52,017 nucleotides of DNA from an uncultured Clostridia bacterium (GTDB lineage: Bacteria; Bacillota; Clostridia; Saccharofermentanales; Saccharofermentanaceae): the NCBI GenBank assembly GCA_937876985.1, contig CALEFT010000050.1, positions 1 to 52,017 on the forward strand. Reading direction: 5' to 3'. Positions 1 to 8,827 of the stretch are shown here, piece after piece (position 1 is the first letter of the stretch; each line of letters opens with the position of its first letter). The notes below the pieces were generated by a model that saw only the letters and a program-made list of their open reading frames with translations, was not told the origin of the DNA and searched no databases. Position numbers and translations under genes: made by a program.

Positions 1-1
1 A

Positions 2-145
2 CCCAATTTCATTTCAGCAGAAGGTTCACCCAGGAGCCCCTGTTTTGATGAACTTCTTGCTGAACTAGGGTCGTTTGTGGATGTGAAGGGTTCTAGAGGT
101 GGGGCGAGTTTTAAGATAGTTTACAGGTTCAAAATGCGAATGTGA
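2..145 (+). CDS. 3' end of an unidentified protein (partial, runs in from left edge)
   Basis: An open frame enters from the left edge and stops at the TGA at 143-145, giving a 47-residue tail that ends in FKIVYRFKMRM. The other two forward frames are closed in the first 130 bases, and the codon choice resembles the genes downstream, so this is probably the end of a real gene. I do not recognise the family. The tail carries a GGASFKIVYRF stretch that could be a terminal beta strand. The flavin reductase start follows 82 bases later. Confidence 0.45.
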   Translation, partial: PNFISAEGSPRSPCFDELLAELGSFVDVKGSRGGASFKIVYRFKMRM

Positions 146-227
146 TTGAAGTTCGGGGGCGCTTGTAGGAAAATAGGAGCAGAATAATAAAATATTATTG
201 AAAATTCCAATAGGGGGAGGAATTCGA

Positions 228-785
228 ATGTCTAATTTTGTCGACTTAGGACCGAAGCCTTTTGTTTTTCCGATGCCGGTGCTAATTATTGGTAGCTTTG
301 ATGCGGAGGGAAGACCGGACGCGATGAATGCTGCGTGGGGGTCGATTACGGATATGGCAGAGATTTCAATCTCGCTTGATAAGGCGCATAAGACGGCGGC
401 GAATATTCTTGAAACGGGCGCGTTTACGGTGGCTTTTGGTACGGTGGACACGGTGGTCGCTTGCGATTATGTGGGGATTTGTTCGGGCAATAGTGAGCCA
501 GCGAAGTTTGAGAAGTCTGGGTTTACGTATCGCAAGTCGGATAAGGTGAATGCTCCGATTATTAATGAGCTTAAGGTCGCGCTTGAGTGTGAATTTGTTT
601 CCTATGAGAATGAGATTATGATTGGAAAAATTGTAAATGTGGTTGCCGACGAGAGCGTATGTGTGGACGGCAAGATTGATATGGGACTACTTAAGCCGAT
701 TGTTTATGACCCGTCGATGAATGGGTATCATGCGGTTGGGCAGAAGGTGGCGGAGGCTTTTCGATGCGGGAATAAGCTGAAGTGA
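228..785 (+). CDS. Flavin reductase family protein (FMN-binding split barrel)
   Basis: A 185-residue cytoplasmic protein of the flavin reductase-like split-barrel family, which binds FMN and either reduces it with NAD(P)H or uses it for small redox reactions. The family shows in the N-terminal PVLIIGSFDAEGRPDAMNAA strand-turn-strand, the ISLDKAHKTAANILETGAFTV segment and the C-terminal YHAVGQKVAEAF. Length is normal for the family. A TTG lies in frame at 198, but the AGGGGGAGG at 212-220 sits 7 bases before the ATG at 228, so I take 228. The next gene starts 45 bases on. The substrate cannot be told from sequence. Confidence 0.85.
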   Translation: MSNFVDLGPKPFVFPMPVLIIGSFDAEGRPDAMNAAWGSITDMAEISISLDKAHKTAANILETGAFTVAFGTVDTVVACDYVGICSGNSEPAKFEKSGFTYRKSDKVNAPIINELKVALECEFVSYENEIMIGKIVNVVADESVCVDGKIDMGLLKPIVYDPSMNGYHAVGQKVAEAFRCGNKLK

Positions 786-830
786 ATTGGCGCGGGCTTT
801 GAGGCGGTTCGCTAGTTTAGGGGGACGAAG

Positions 831-3305
831 ATGAAGTTGGTTGATAGATTTACGAGAGTGGTTGCGATGGTGCTTGCTACGGTTTTGGTGGTGAGCGGAA
901 TATGGGTGCCAGGGGCTTCGCTTGATGCGTGGGCGGTTGGCGATTCTACGGGCACGGTGATGCTCGATGTCGAGGAGGTCTATTCTGAGGCGGCGGTGAT
1001 GCTCGATTTGATTAATGAGGAGCGTGCGGCTAATGGAGTTGCTCCGCTTACTTGGGACGCTGATCTTGCGGAGACTGCGATGCTTCGTGGTGCGGAGTGC
1101 GCGGTGTATTTTGATCATACGAGACCTAATGGGGAGAGTTGTTTTACGGCGAACTCTAGGATGAACGGCGAGAATATCGCTACGAGTACGGGTGAACTGA
1201 CTGCAGAGAGTGCGATGAGTATGCTTATGGTTTCGGAGGGACACCGAAACAATATTTTGAGCTCGGCTTTTAAGTCGGTGGGACTAGCGATTGTGTATGT
1301 TGATTCTACTACGGGGACGAATGGCTATGCGGTGCAGGTTTTCTCGACAAATAGTTCTACGGACTCTACGCAAATCACGACAGATATTAACAGCACGCAT
1401 GAGATAGAATTCTCGAGCAGCTTGATTGGATTTGCTAGTGGTGTTGATGAGACGGTGCTTTTCGATGGCGCGACAGGTGTGACTCAAAACATATGTGTTC
1501 CAATCCAGATTGGTTGGCTTGCGGAAAAAGATAGGATTTCCTATATAAGCGTTTACGGTGGCTCGCTAGAGTATTCGGCGTCGTCGGCGCAGGTGTCAAT
1601 TAATGATGGCGTTGCCGAGGCGCTGGACTACGGTCGCACTGATATAACTATTAGCATGTTTGGCGAAGAAATTAGAACGGCTCCTTGTGTCGTTCTCGCG
1701 ACTTGTCCTATCGCTGGCAAAACTCCGCCGGCAGGGAATGGCGACGACCTCGTGACAGTCGAACTTAATAGTGACGGAACCTTCAACATTACTGGCTTCG
1801 TTGGCGAGAACCCGGTGGACTTGCCGATTCCAAACTCGATTTATGGCATCGACATCACGACTATCGATAGCGGCGTCTTCACGGGCTGCACTTCACTTGA
1901 GAGTATCACGCTTCCAGATGCGATTACCACAATTGGACAAGACGCATTCTCGGGCTGCACTTCTTTGGCAAGCATAGACCTTCCCGAAAACCTCCGGAGC
2001 ATAGGTTACAACGCTTTTGGTGGCTGCACATCGCTTGTATCTCTTGATATTCCAGACACAGTAACAAATATCGACGGCTATGCTTTTTATAATTGTTTCG
2101 CGCTTTCGGAGGTGGATTTGCCATCAGGCATCACGACGCTCAAACCAGTTACTTTCTATTACTGCGACCAGCTCGAAAATATCGAGATTCCAGAAGGCGT
2201 TACGACTATTGAATCTCAGGCGTTTTTTGTTAACAGAGGGCTACAAACAGTAACAATTCCACGAAGCGTTACATCAATTGCAGATGATGCTTTCGATTAT
2301 TGTTCAAGATTTACTATCAGATGTTACACGAATTCTACTGCGCATCAGTTTGCAATTGATAATGGTTATCCTTTTGAACTAATTAACGAGCCGACAACGA
2401 CACCGACAACAGCGCCAGCGGAGCCTACAGCAACAGTGACGCCGACGCAGGCGACGATTGTAACACCAACAGCAAATTCGACTTCAAATCCGATTGTGAG
2501 TACGATTCCGATTCCAACGAGTGAGCCTATTGTGATACCAACTGGCGGCGCGACGGAACTAAATGGAATTGAAGCCTTTGTTACGCGTAACTATGAATTG
2601 GTTCTTGGCAGAACGCCTGATGCGGCAGGACTTCGAGACTGGACCAACCAGCTAGTTAGTAATCAGAATACCGGAGCGCATGTGGCTTATGGATTCTTCT
2701 TTTCGCAAGAGTTTATAAATCAGAATGTTAGCGATGAGGACTACATAAATATTTTGTACCGTGTGTTCTTGGGCAGAGAGGCAGATGCGGGCGGATTTGG
2801 ATACTGGCGCGGACAGCTTGATGCGGGGGCAACGCGTGAGCATGTGTTTGCTGGATTTGCGAATTCGGTTGAGTTCTACAATATTTGCAATTCGTATGGA
2901 ATAACTTCGGGCTACTATATGGAGGGCGTGGAGTTTGGCAGGCAGAAAAATGTGAATGCTTTTGTGGCAAGACTATACTCGCTATGCCTCGGACGACGTG
3001 GAGACCAAGCTGGTCAGCAAAGCTGGGTGACACAGCTTATTAATGGCACGAATTCGGGTGCAGGTGTGGCGTATGGATTCTTCTTTTCGCAGGAGTTCTT
3101 AAATAGAAACTTGTCAAATGAGGATTACGTTACTATACTATACCGCGTGTTCTTGGGTAGAGAGCCAGACCAGGCAGGATTCGATAGTTGGGTGGCGCAG
3201 CTAGAGGGTGGCGAGAATAGGCTCGACATTTTCCGCGGCTTCGCATATTCGCAGGAGTACGAAGGAATTTGTGCAAGCTATGGAATCATTAGAGGAACAG
3301 TGTAA
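831..3305 (+). CDS. Secreted CAP-domain / leucine-rich repeat / DUF4214 surface protein
   Basis: An 824-residue exported protein of mosaic build. Residues 1-35 form a signal peptide. Residues about 54-170 are a CAP (SCP/PR1-like) domain, with LINEERAANG, FDHTRPNG and SEGHRNNIL visible. Residues about 345-505 hold five or six BspA-type leucine-rich repeats (GCTSLxSIxLPDxxTxIGxxAF). A Thr/Pro-rich linker follows at about 521-575. The C-terminus carries two DUF4214 blocks with the signatures LGRTPDAAGL, FLGREADAGGFGYW, LGRRGDQAGQ and FLGREPDQAGFDSW. CAP and BspA-LRR modules occur in host- or polymer-interacting surface proteins, and DUF4214 often sits with secreted carbohydrate-active enzymes. 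No LPXTG motif or C-terminal membrane segment is seen, so attachment is unclear. GGGGGACG precedes the ATG. Confidence 0.85.
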   Translation: MKLVDRFTRVVAMVLATVLVVSGIWVPGASLDAWAVGDSTGTVMLDVEEVYSEAAVMLDLINEERAANGVAPLTWDADLAETAMLRGAECAVYFDHTRPNGESCFTANSRMNGENIATSTGELTAESAMSMLMVSEGHRNNILSSAFKSVGLAIVYVDSTTGTNGYAVQVFSTNSSTDSTQITTDINSTHEIEFSSSLIGFASGVDETVLFDGATGVTQNICVPIQIGWLAEKDRISYISVYGGSLEYSASSAQVSINDGVAEALDYGRTDITISMFGEEIRTAPCVVLATCPIAGKTPPAGNGDDLVTVELNSDGTFNITGFVGENPVDLPIPNSIYGIDITTIDSGVFTGCTSLESITLPDAITTIGQDAFSGCTSLASIDLPENLRSIGYNAFGGCTSLVSLDIPDTVTNIDGYAFYNCFALSEVDLPSGITTLKPVTFYYCDQLENIEIPEGVTTIESQAFFVNRGLQTVTIPRSVTSIADDAFDYCSRFTIRCYTNSTAHQFAIDNGYPFELINEPTTTPTTAPAEPTATVTPTQATIVTPTANSTSNPIVSTIPIPTSEPIVIPTGGATELNGIEAFVTRNYELVLGRTPDAAGLRDWTNQLVSNQNTGAHVAYGFFFSQEFINQNVSDEDYINILYRVFLGREADAGGFGYWRGQLDAGATREHVFAGFANSVEFYNICNSYGITSGYYMEGVEFGRQKNVNAFVARLYSLCLGRRGDQAGQQSWVTQLINGTNSGAGVAYGFFFSQEFLNRNLSNEDYVTILYRVFLGREPDQAGFDSWVAQLEGGENRLDIFRGFAYSQEYEGICASYGIIRGTV

Positions 3306-3326
3306 GACAAATTAAGTGAGACAAAT

Positions 3327-3923
3327 ATGAACAATAATTATTTTGAGACGGAGCGCTTGATATTGAGACCTTGGACGCGTGATGACGGGGAGGCTTTGTT
3401 CAAATATGCAAGCGACCCAGATATTGGACCGCCAGCAGGATGGCCGCCGCACAAAAGCATCGAGGAGAGCCTCGCAGTAATTGAGAATGTATACTTAAGC
3501 GGCCCGAAGACCTTCGCGATTTGCCTTAAAGAAGGTAGTAGTGAGGGCCAGGATAAGGGTGACCCAATAGTAAATCCAATCGGCTGCTTCGACCTAATGA
3601 AGCAGGGGTCGGATATCGCAGAGGGCGACGACGAGTGCGAAGTTGGTTTTTGGATAGCAAAGCCGTTCTGGGGCAGGGGCATTATTCCGGAGGCGGCAGA
3701 GGTAATGCTAAAGCATGCTTTTGAAGAGTGCGGAATGAACAAGGTTTGGTGTGCATACTATGAGGGCAACGACAAATCGAAGCGCACGCAGGAAAAAATC
3801 GGCTTTAAGCCGCAATGGTATTCGGAGGGCGTCGACGTGCCTCTCCTAGGCGAAGTCAGAAACGGCTTTGTGAACATGATGACAAAAGAAGACTTCTATA
3901 AGTCTAGAGAGCGTCAACAATAA
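3327..3923 (+). CDS. GNAT-family N-acetyltransferase, RimJ/RimL type
   Basis: A 198-residue GCN5-related acetyltransferase that transfers the acetyl group of acetyl-CoA to an amine. It opens with FETERLILRPWTRDDGEALF, the hallmark N-terminus of the RimJ/RimL branch. The acetyl-CoA-binding motif A is at EVGFWIAKPFWGRGIIPEAA, followed by the NKVWCAYYEGNDKSKRTQEK strand-helix. Members modify ribosomal proteins, antibiotics or small metabolites; nothing here distinguishes these. It starts 21 bases after the surface-protein stop, so it could be co-transcribed with it. Confidence 0.85.
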   Translation: MNNNYFETERLILRPWTRDDGEALFKYASDPDIGPPAGWPPHKSIEESLAVIENVYLSGPKTFAICLKEGSSEGQDKGDPIVNPIGCFDLMKQGSDIAEGDDECEVGFWIAKPFWGRGIIPEAAEVMLKHAFEECGMNKVWCAYYEGNDKSKRTQEKIGFKPQWYSEGVDVPLLGEVRNGFVNMMTKEDFYKSRERQQ

Positions 3924-3977
3924 CGAAGAAGTAAACAACGAGAAGTAGTAAAAGATGAAGCACAAAGGAGAGACACT

Positions 3978-4502
3978 ATGAACATCGCAATCGTTTATTA
4001 TTCGCAGTTCGGCAACACGGACAAAATCGCAGCGGACCTCAAGGCCAAGCTCGAGAACACCGAGACGGCGGTTGACCTAATCCGCATCGCACCACTAGAG
4101 GCATATCCGGACAAGGGCTTTAAGAAGTTCTTCTTCGGCGGCAAGGCGGCGACTTTTGGAGAGCGCCCAGACCTCGAACCATACAGCTTCCCTCTCGAAA
4201 AGTACGACAAGGTCATTATCGGCTCGCCACTATGGGCTGGTACAGTGACGCCACCGCTTCGTACCTTTATCGACGAGCAACACAAGGCTTCAAGAATCGA
4301 TGCCTTAGGCGAAAAACTCTGCGGCGTCTTCTACTCATGTAGCGGAGGCAAGGCGGACAAGGCCTTCAAGGTTTTGTGTGACGCGATAGGAACACTTAAC
4401 GAGGTTCCATGCGCTCGCTTCGTTGATCCAAAGGACAAGCCATACGATAGCTATGAGGACGACCTGGCTGTTTTCGCTGGAGACATAAGAATGAAGTTTT
4501 GA
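3978..4502 (+). CDS. Flavodoxin-family protein
   Basis: A 174-residue protein of the flavodoxin fold. The FMN phosphate loop is at the N-terminus (YYSQFGNTDKIA), and the second loop, IIGSPLWAGTVTPPLRTFI, contacts the isoalloxazine ring in this family. FYSCSGGKADKAF forms the next strand-loop. These proteins carry electrons or act as NAD(P)H-dependent FMN reductases in the cytoplasm. AAAGGAG stands 7-13 bases before the ATG. A clear rho-independent terminator at 4550 follows, so this is the end of a transcription unit. Confidence 0.85.
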   Translation: MNIAIVYYSQFGNTDKIAADLKAKLENTETAVDLIRIAPLEAYPDKGFKKFFFGGKAATFGERPDLEPYSFPLEKYDKVIIGSPLWAGTVTPPLRTFIDEQHKASRIDALGEKLCGVFYSCSGGKADKAFKVLCDAIGTLNEVPCARFVDPKDKPYDSYEDDLAVFAGDIRMKF

Positions 4503-4549
4503 TGCTTTTTGATAGCATTTGTAACCTATAAGAAATCAACAATTATTGA

Positions 4550-4575
4550 ATACCACATTGCGATGTGGTATTTTT
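4550..4575 (+). terminator. Rho-independent terminator after the flavodoxin gene
   Basis: Nine-base perfect arms ATACCACAT and ATGTGGTAT around a TGCG loop, followed by a run of T. It separates the flavodoxin gene from the flotillin gene. Confidence 0.85.
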
Positions 4576-4630
4576 AATTCTGTAAGCAATTACACCTATT
4601 AGGGGATATGAATTGAAAGGAGCATTTATT

Positions 4631-6136
4631 ATGCCAGAAGAATTAATTCCAATTTTGGCGATCGTAGGTATCGTCATCGCATTTATTATCTTCTTGATTC
4701 TTATCGGCTATGTTAAGGCACCACCTGATACTGCATACATGATTTCAGGTTTCCGCAAGCCAAGAATCTTGATTGGTAAGGCAGGTATCAGAATTCCGTT
4801 CTTGGAGCGTCTCGACAAGTTGTCCTTGAAGATGATTTCCGTAGACGTAAAGACAACAGATTTTGTACCTAACGCAGAGTACATCAACGTTAAGGTTGAC
4901 GCTACTGTAAAGATTAGAATCGGACAAAGCGAAGAGATGATGTCACTTGCATCTAAGTTCTTCTTGAACGAAGGCGAGCAGATGATCATCAGCCGTGTTC
5001 AGGACACTCTCGAAGGTAACATGCGTGAGATCGTTGGACAGATGCGCTTAGAGGAGATGGTTACTGACCGTAAGGCTTTTGGAGAGAGAGTACAGGAGAA
5101 TGCAATTCCTGACCTCCAGAAGATGGGTCTTGAGATGATTTCCTTTAACGTACAGTCTTTCTCCGACCAAAACAATGTAATCGACGACTTAGGTATCGAT
5201 AACATTTCTCAGATTAAGAAGGGCGCCGCTGTAGCAAAGGCAAACGCAGAGCGAGACATCGCTATCGCACAGGCTAAGGCTGCAAAGGAAGCAAACGACG
5301 CGAAGGTTCAGTCCGAGATGGAAATCGCAGAGAAGCAGACTTCTCTTGCAATCCGTCAGGCAGAGCTCAAGCAGCAATCCGACGTAAAGAAGGCCGAGGC
5401 AGACGCAGCATACTCCATCCAGGAGCAAGAACAGCGTAAGTCTATCGAGGTTACATCCGCTAACGCCGATATCGCACGTGCAGAGCGTACTGCAGAGCTC
5501 AAGGCGAAGGAAGTAGAAGTAACAAAGCAGACACTCGACGCCGAGATTCGTGCAAGAGCAGACGCTGAGCGTTACGCAGCACAGCAGGCAGCCGAGGCAG
5601 ACCTCTATCGCCGCACAAAGGAAGCTGAAGCTAAGAAAATCGAGCGTGAGCGCGAGGCTGAAGGTATCCGTGCAGTCGGTGAGGCTGAGGCTGAAGCAAT
5701 CAGACTCAAGGCACTCGCTGAGGCCGAGGGTATCGACAAGAAGGCTGAGGCTATGAAGAAGTACGGCGAGGCTGCTGTCATCGAGATGATTATGGCTGCA
5801 CTCCCAGACATCGCAAAGAACGTTGCAGAGCCTCTTAGCAAGGTTGACAAGATTACAATGTACGGCGAGGGCAACAGCGCTAAGCTAATTTCCGACATCG
5901 TAAACGGCACAACTCAGATCACAGAGGGCTTCAGTGCTGGAATGGGCGTTGACATCAAGAGCCTCATCATGGGCGCACTTGGCGGCAAGCTCGCAGCAGA
6001 CAGCAACTCTGCACCAGTTGTAGTAGTAGAGAACGCTGACCAAGTAAGGACACTCAAGACTGCAAAGCCAGCAGAAATCGTACCTGCAACAGAAATTCCT
6101 ACTAGCGAAGAATCCGAAGACGACTCCGAAAAGTAA
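4631..6136 (+). CDS. floT: Flotillin-like SPFH-domain membrane protein (YuaG/FloT type)
   Basis: A 501-residue flotillin homologue, close to the length of Bacillus FloT (about 509). A single N-terminal hydrophobic segment (about residues 6-29) anchors it. The SPFH domain follows to about residue 200. A long Ala/Glu/Lys-rich coiled coil with repeated EAEA and KAEA units covers about 205-390, and a C-terminal oligomerisation region ends in a Ser/Glu-rich tail. Flotillins organise membrane microdomains and influence fluidity and assembly of membrane complexes. The start is the ATG at 4631, set by AAAGGAG at 4616-4622; an upstream TTG at 4613 is less likely. The usual NfeD-like partner gene (yuaF) is not next to it, and the gene sits alone between two terminators. 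Confidence 0.85.
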   Translation: MPEELIPILAIVGIVIAFIIFLILIGYVKAPPDTAYMISGFRKPRILIGKAGIRIPFLERLDKLSLKMISVDVKTTDFVPNAEYINVKVDATVKIRIGQSEEMMSLASKFFLNEGEQMIISRVQDTLEGNMREIVGQMRLEEMVTDRKAFGERVQENAIPDLQKMGLEMISFNVQSFSDQNNVIDDLGIDNISQIKKGAAVAKANAERDIAIAQAKAAKEANDAKVQSEMEIAEKQTSLAIRQAELKQQSDVKKAEADAAYSIQEQEQRKSIEVTSANADIARAERTAELKAKEVEVTKQTLDAEIRARADAERYAAQQAAEADLYRRTKEAEAKKIEREREAEGIRAVGEAEAEAIRLKALAEAEGIDKKAEAMKKYGEAAVIEMIMAALPDIAKNVAEPLSKVDKITMYGEGNSAKLISDIVNGTTQITEGFSAGMGVDIKSLIMGALGGKLAADSNSAPVVVVENADQVRTLKTAKPAEIVPATEIPTSEESEDDSEK

Positions 6137-6164
6137 GAATTCTTAACAACAAAACAAAGTTTCT

Positions 6165-6207
6165 ACACGCCCTGTTATTGGCAACTGCTGATGACAGGGT
6201 GTGTTTT
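6165..6207 (+). terminator. Terminator after the flotillin gene
   Basis: ACACGCCCTGT pairs with ACAGGGTGTGT (one G-U) across an 18-base loop, ending in four T. It lies 29 bases after the flotillin stop. Confidence 0.75.
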
Positions 6208-6295
6208 ATGTGTGCTTGTTGTGTTACTGGTGATTCTAGAAAATATAAAATATGAAGACTATGGATGCGGCGCATCTGTCCTCTCATATATGGTT

Positions 6296-6491
6296 GGTAG
6301 AAGAAACGGTAGAAGATATTGGCGTTTTATCAACCGGTTTGTCTACCAAGGGCTCTAAAACGGGTCTGGTAGAAGAAACGGTAGAAAATATTCGTGTTTT
6401 ATCAACCGCTTTGTCTACCAAGGCCTCTAAAACAGCTCTGGTAGAAGAAACGGTAGAAATAATTGAAGTTTTATCAACCGGTTTGTCTACC
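6296..6491. repeat. Three-copy 72-bp tandem array of a 52-bp hairpin repeat
   Basis: Three copies begin at 6296, 6368 and 6440 (period 72: a 52-bp unit plus a 20-bp spacer). Each unit starts GGTAGAAGAAACGGTAGA and ends TCAACCG(G/C)TTTGTCTACC. The two ends are imperfect inverted repeats of 18 bases with one wobble and three mismatches, so each unit can fold into a stem. The middle 10-15 bases vary between copies while the arms are nearly fixed. A fourth copy, identical to the middle one, lies inverted at 49131-49182. Because 72 is a multiple of three, the array stays open in frame on both strands, but no convincing gene covers it. Confidence 0.85.
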
Positions 6492-6854
6492 ATGAACATA
6501 ACAATAGTATGGAAGTGAGAAGTCAATAAATCCCTTCTTGAACTTCCTTTGCAATTTGGTATTCTTACTACTCTATGTAAGCTTGCTCTGGTTTGCAAAG
6601 TGGTATTGAAAATCAGCAATTTCTTACTGACATTCAAACCAGTACCAATCAACGCATCTGCTTCATTCCTTTGGCTTCTTGGATAGATACAAAACAATAA
6701 GCAGATTAAACAACAAAACATCACTATAAAACAATACCGAATTATCGAAAAACAATAAATTACTATTGCAAAACACAACTCCTCGTGATAAACTCTGATC
6801 ATATCAAAGTAATCAAATCGAATATAAAGCTACAAAAACAACGGAGGAAACAAA
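6492..6854. other. AT-rich gap without a supported gene
   Basis: About 360 bases between the hairpin array and the next gene. A long reverse-strand open frame covers it and the array, but its product is low-complexity with no ribosome site, so I do not call it. The only supported element is the promoter at 6766-6794. Confidence 0.5.
6766..6794 (+). promoter_or_regulatory. Sigma-A-type promoter for the paralogous membrane pair
   Basis: TTGCAA and TAAACT are separated by 17 bases, placing a transcription start about 55 bases before the ATG at 6855. Confidence 0.5.
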
Positions 6855-7802
6855 ATGGGTTTTGCAGTGTCAGCGCAATTTTTTATGTATATTATGGTTC
6901 CAGCAATAATAACCATCGTTGCAGTTATTTATATAATCAATGAGAAGTCTAAGATGTCGCGCCTTAACAAAAGTGGCAACAGTAAATGTTGGGAGTTTAC
7001 TCCAGAAGCTAAGAGTTTGAGAAAAGTGAACACTACTATAGCTCTTGTAGCCATAGTTTTCTCCATCGCGACCATAATATTTGGTAATTCTTATACAAAT
7101 AGCTGGATAGATTATGTCTTTGACGGCTGTAAGTATTCTATTGAGGAAGTAAAATCAGAGATTGGCTACGAAGGAACTTCGGAAGAATTGGTTAACGAGC
7201 TACTCGGCTTCGAGGTCTACGCACCAAATTCCAGCGACAATTCCGGCGACAACTCCAGTGGCAATATCATCAGCTGCGAGGTTGCCATGACAACCAAATT
7301 CGATGGCGACCATATGAGGAACTATATAGTGCTTCAGCTAGAAGATACTGCAGAATTTGTAGATAGAATTAACGAGAATTGGTATGAGAAGTACCCTGAG
7401 ATTAATGAGAGTCCACGCGTTTCTCCGAACTACAGAAATGGCTTTGATAGACTTGATTATTCCAACGTTTCTGAACACGTTTATACTAATGTATTTGTTA
7501 ACTTCGACGAGTCAATAGTTTACATTCCATATTCTGGCGAGTATCGAATTGCCGTAGACGAATTCCTTTCCAAACACGTCTGGGACAATTTCGAGTATTC
7601 CTGGTTCCGCGAGAATGAGTCGCAGATTCACGGCATCTTTTTGTTAGGCGTTATAGTGGCATGCGTCGTCTACCTTATTGCTACACGTAAATCTCGCCAC
7701 GCCGCCAAGCTCGAAAAGCAACGCCGCACCCAGGAAGCCATTATGAGAATGCGTCAGAAGCAGTTTGAGAACTATGTAGTTCAAGGTAGGGAGGATAAAT
7801 AA
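6855..7802 (+). CDS. Membrane protein of unknown function, first of a paralogous pair
   Basis: A 315-residue protein I cannot assign to a family. Hydrophobic segments are at about residues 9-27, 56-76 and 258-277. The 180-residue region between the second and third is polar with a Ser/Asn/Gly patch (about 124-137), and is probably outside the cell. A charged, Arg/Lys-rich tail (about 278-315) would then be cytoplasmic. The segment before the last membrane helix, VWDNFEYSWF, matches SWDDYEYAWL in the next gene, marking the two as distant paralogues. GGAGGAAAC precedes the ATG. Its TAA abuts the next ATG (TAAATG), so the two are translationally coupled. Confidence 0.7.
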   Translation: MGFAVSAQFFMYIMVPAIITIVAVIYIINEKSKMSRLNKSGNSKCWEFTPEAKSLRKVNTTIALVAIVFSIATIIFGNSYTNSWIDYVFDGCKYSIEEVKSEIGYEGTSEELVNELLGFEVYAPNSSDNSGDNSSGNIISCEVAMTTKFDGDHMRNYIVLQLEDTAEFVDRINENWYEKYPEINESPRVSPNYRNGFDRLDYSNVSEHVYTNVFVNFDESIVYIPYSGEYRIAVDEFLSKHVWDNFEYSWFRENESQIHGIFLLGVIVACVVYLIATRKSRHAAKLEKQRRTQEAIMRMRQKQFENYVVQGREDK

Positions 7803-8696
7803 ATGGGAAGATTACAAGGTCTATCATTGATTATATCAGTTTGGTTTCTGGCTTTGCTGATAGTAGCTTCAATTGTACTTGTTAATATAGCTAAGAGAAA
7901 GTTCACAAAAATCTTAGGTGTAGTTGTTATTATTGGAAGCGTGCTTCTTGTAGTTTTTGAATTCATGCAATTTAGTGCTTATCTTGAGATGTGTAGTAGT
8001 GATAGACGATACGAGTATAGTGAAGTCAAGCATTTGGGTGGCTTTATTGAGCGTACATTTTTTGTAGAGATGAACGAGAATATGCAAGATATTGAATTAG
8101 TTGAGACATATCGTTATAGTCCGACACTTGAACACTGCACGATTGTTCTTGAAGCAAATGTTCAGAATTTGGAGTTATTCTTAACAGAAAACATAAATAT
8201 CCCAACTCAAATCTCGGCATGTACCTGTCCTTGTGAGGCTTGTATGGATTGTGAACAACAGTCGATAGATGTTCTTGAACCTGAAATTTCAGAATATCAA
8301 ATATATGAAACTGGAAACTACTCATTTAATTATGAATACTATAAAAACAATGCGGCGCAGCCAACAAGGTTTACAATCTATGTTGATCGTAATTTCATCA
8401 GTAGTGGACCAGCCAGAGTTTCGATTGTAGCTACTGATTATAACGAACTCGCACACAGTGCCGTTGAGAGTTATATTTTTGAGCATTCATGGGACGATTA
8501 TGAATATGCATGGTTAAGTGATTTCTATGAGACGTTGGGTAAGATTGTGAATCCTATTACAGGTAGAATATCTATTTTTCATCTTCTTATCCCTCTCGTA
8601 TTAATAGTCTTCATATCTGAGTCTGGCGTAATAAAGAACAGCAACAAGAATAAGAACGAAACAAATAAGAATGCTTCTAATAATGACAAAGAGTAA
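7803..8696 (+). CDS. Membrane protein of unknown function, second of a paralogous pair
   Basis: A 297-residue protein with the same topology as its upstream neighbour: hydrophobic stretches at about residues 9-27, 35-53 and 254-275, a large presumed outside region between them, and a short Lys/Asn-rich tail. It shares the SWDDYEYAWL motif with the first paralogue. A feature the first lacks is a cysteine cluster at about residues 140-152 (CTCPCEACMDC), five Cys in eleven residues, which could bind metal or form disulfides. The start follows directly on the previous stop with AGGGAGG inside the upstream gene. No known family recognised; a heteromeric membrane sensor is one guess. Confidence 0.7.
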   Translation: MGRLQGLSLIISVWFLALLIVASIVLVNIAKRKFTKILGVVVIIGSVLLVVFEFMQFSAYLEMCSSDRRYEYSEVKHLGGFIERTFFVEMNENMQDIELVETYRYSPTLEHCTIVLEANVQNLELFLTENINIPTQISACTCPCEACMDCEQQSIDVLEPEISEYQIYETGNYSFNYEYYKNNAAQPTRFTIYVDRNFISSGPARVSIVATDYNELAHSAVESYIFEHSWDDYEYAWLSDFYETLGKIVNPITGRISIFHLLIPLVLIVFISESGVIKNSNKNKNETNKNASNNDKE

Positions 8697-8827
8697 CATA
8701 ACACCAGAAAACCAAAGAAAAGATGCATTTCCACCATTAATCGAGTATAATCATTTTTGTGCCTAGTGCTTTTCGCCATAGCATTGCACTACCAAGGCAG
8801 AACATAATAGAAAGAGGGAAAACAAAT

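Noticed and set aside
6296..6491. CRISPR array
   Set aside because: The 52-bp units are palindromic with 20-bp near-identical spacers, a fourth copy is isolated, and there are no cas genes.
6284..6802. Reverse-strand 172-codon open frame across the hairpin array
   Set aside because: Its reading is an effect of the 72-bp repeat and AT-rich sequence; no ribosome site and low-complexity hydrophobic product.
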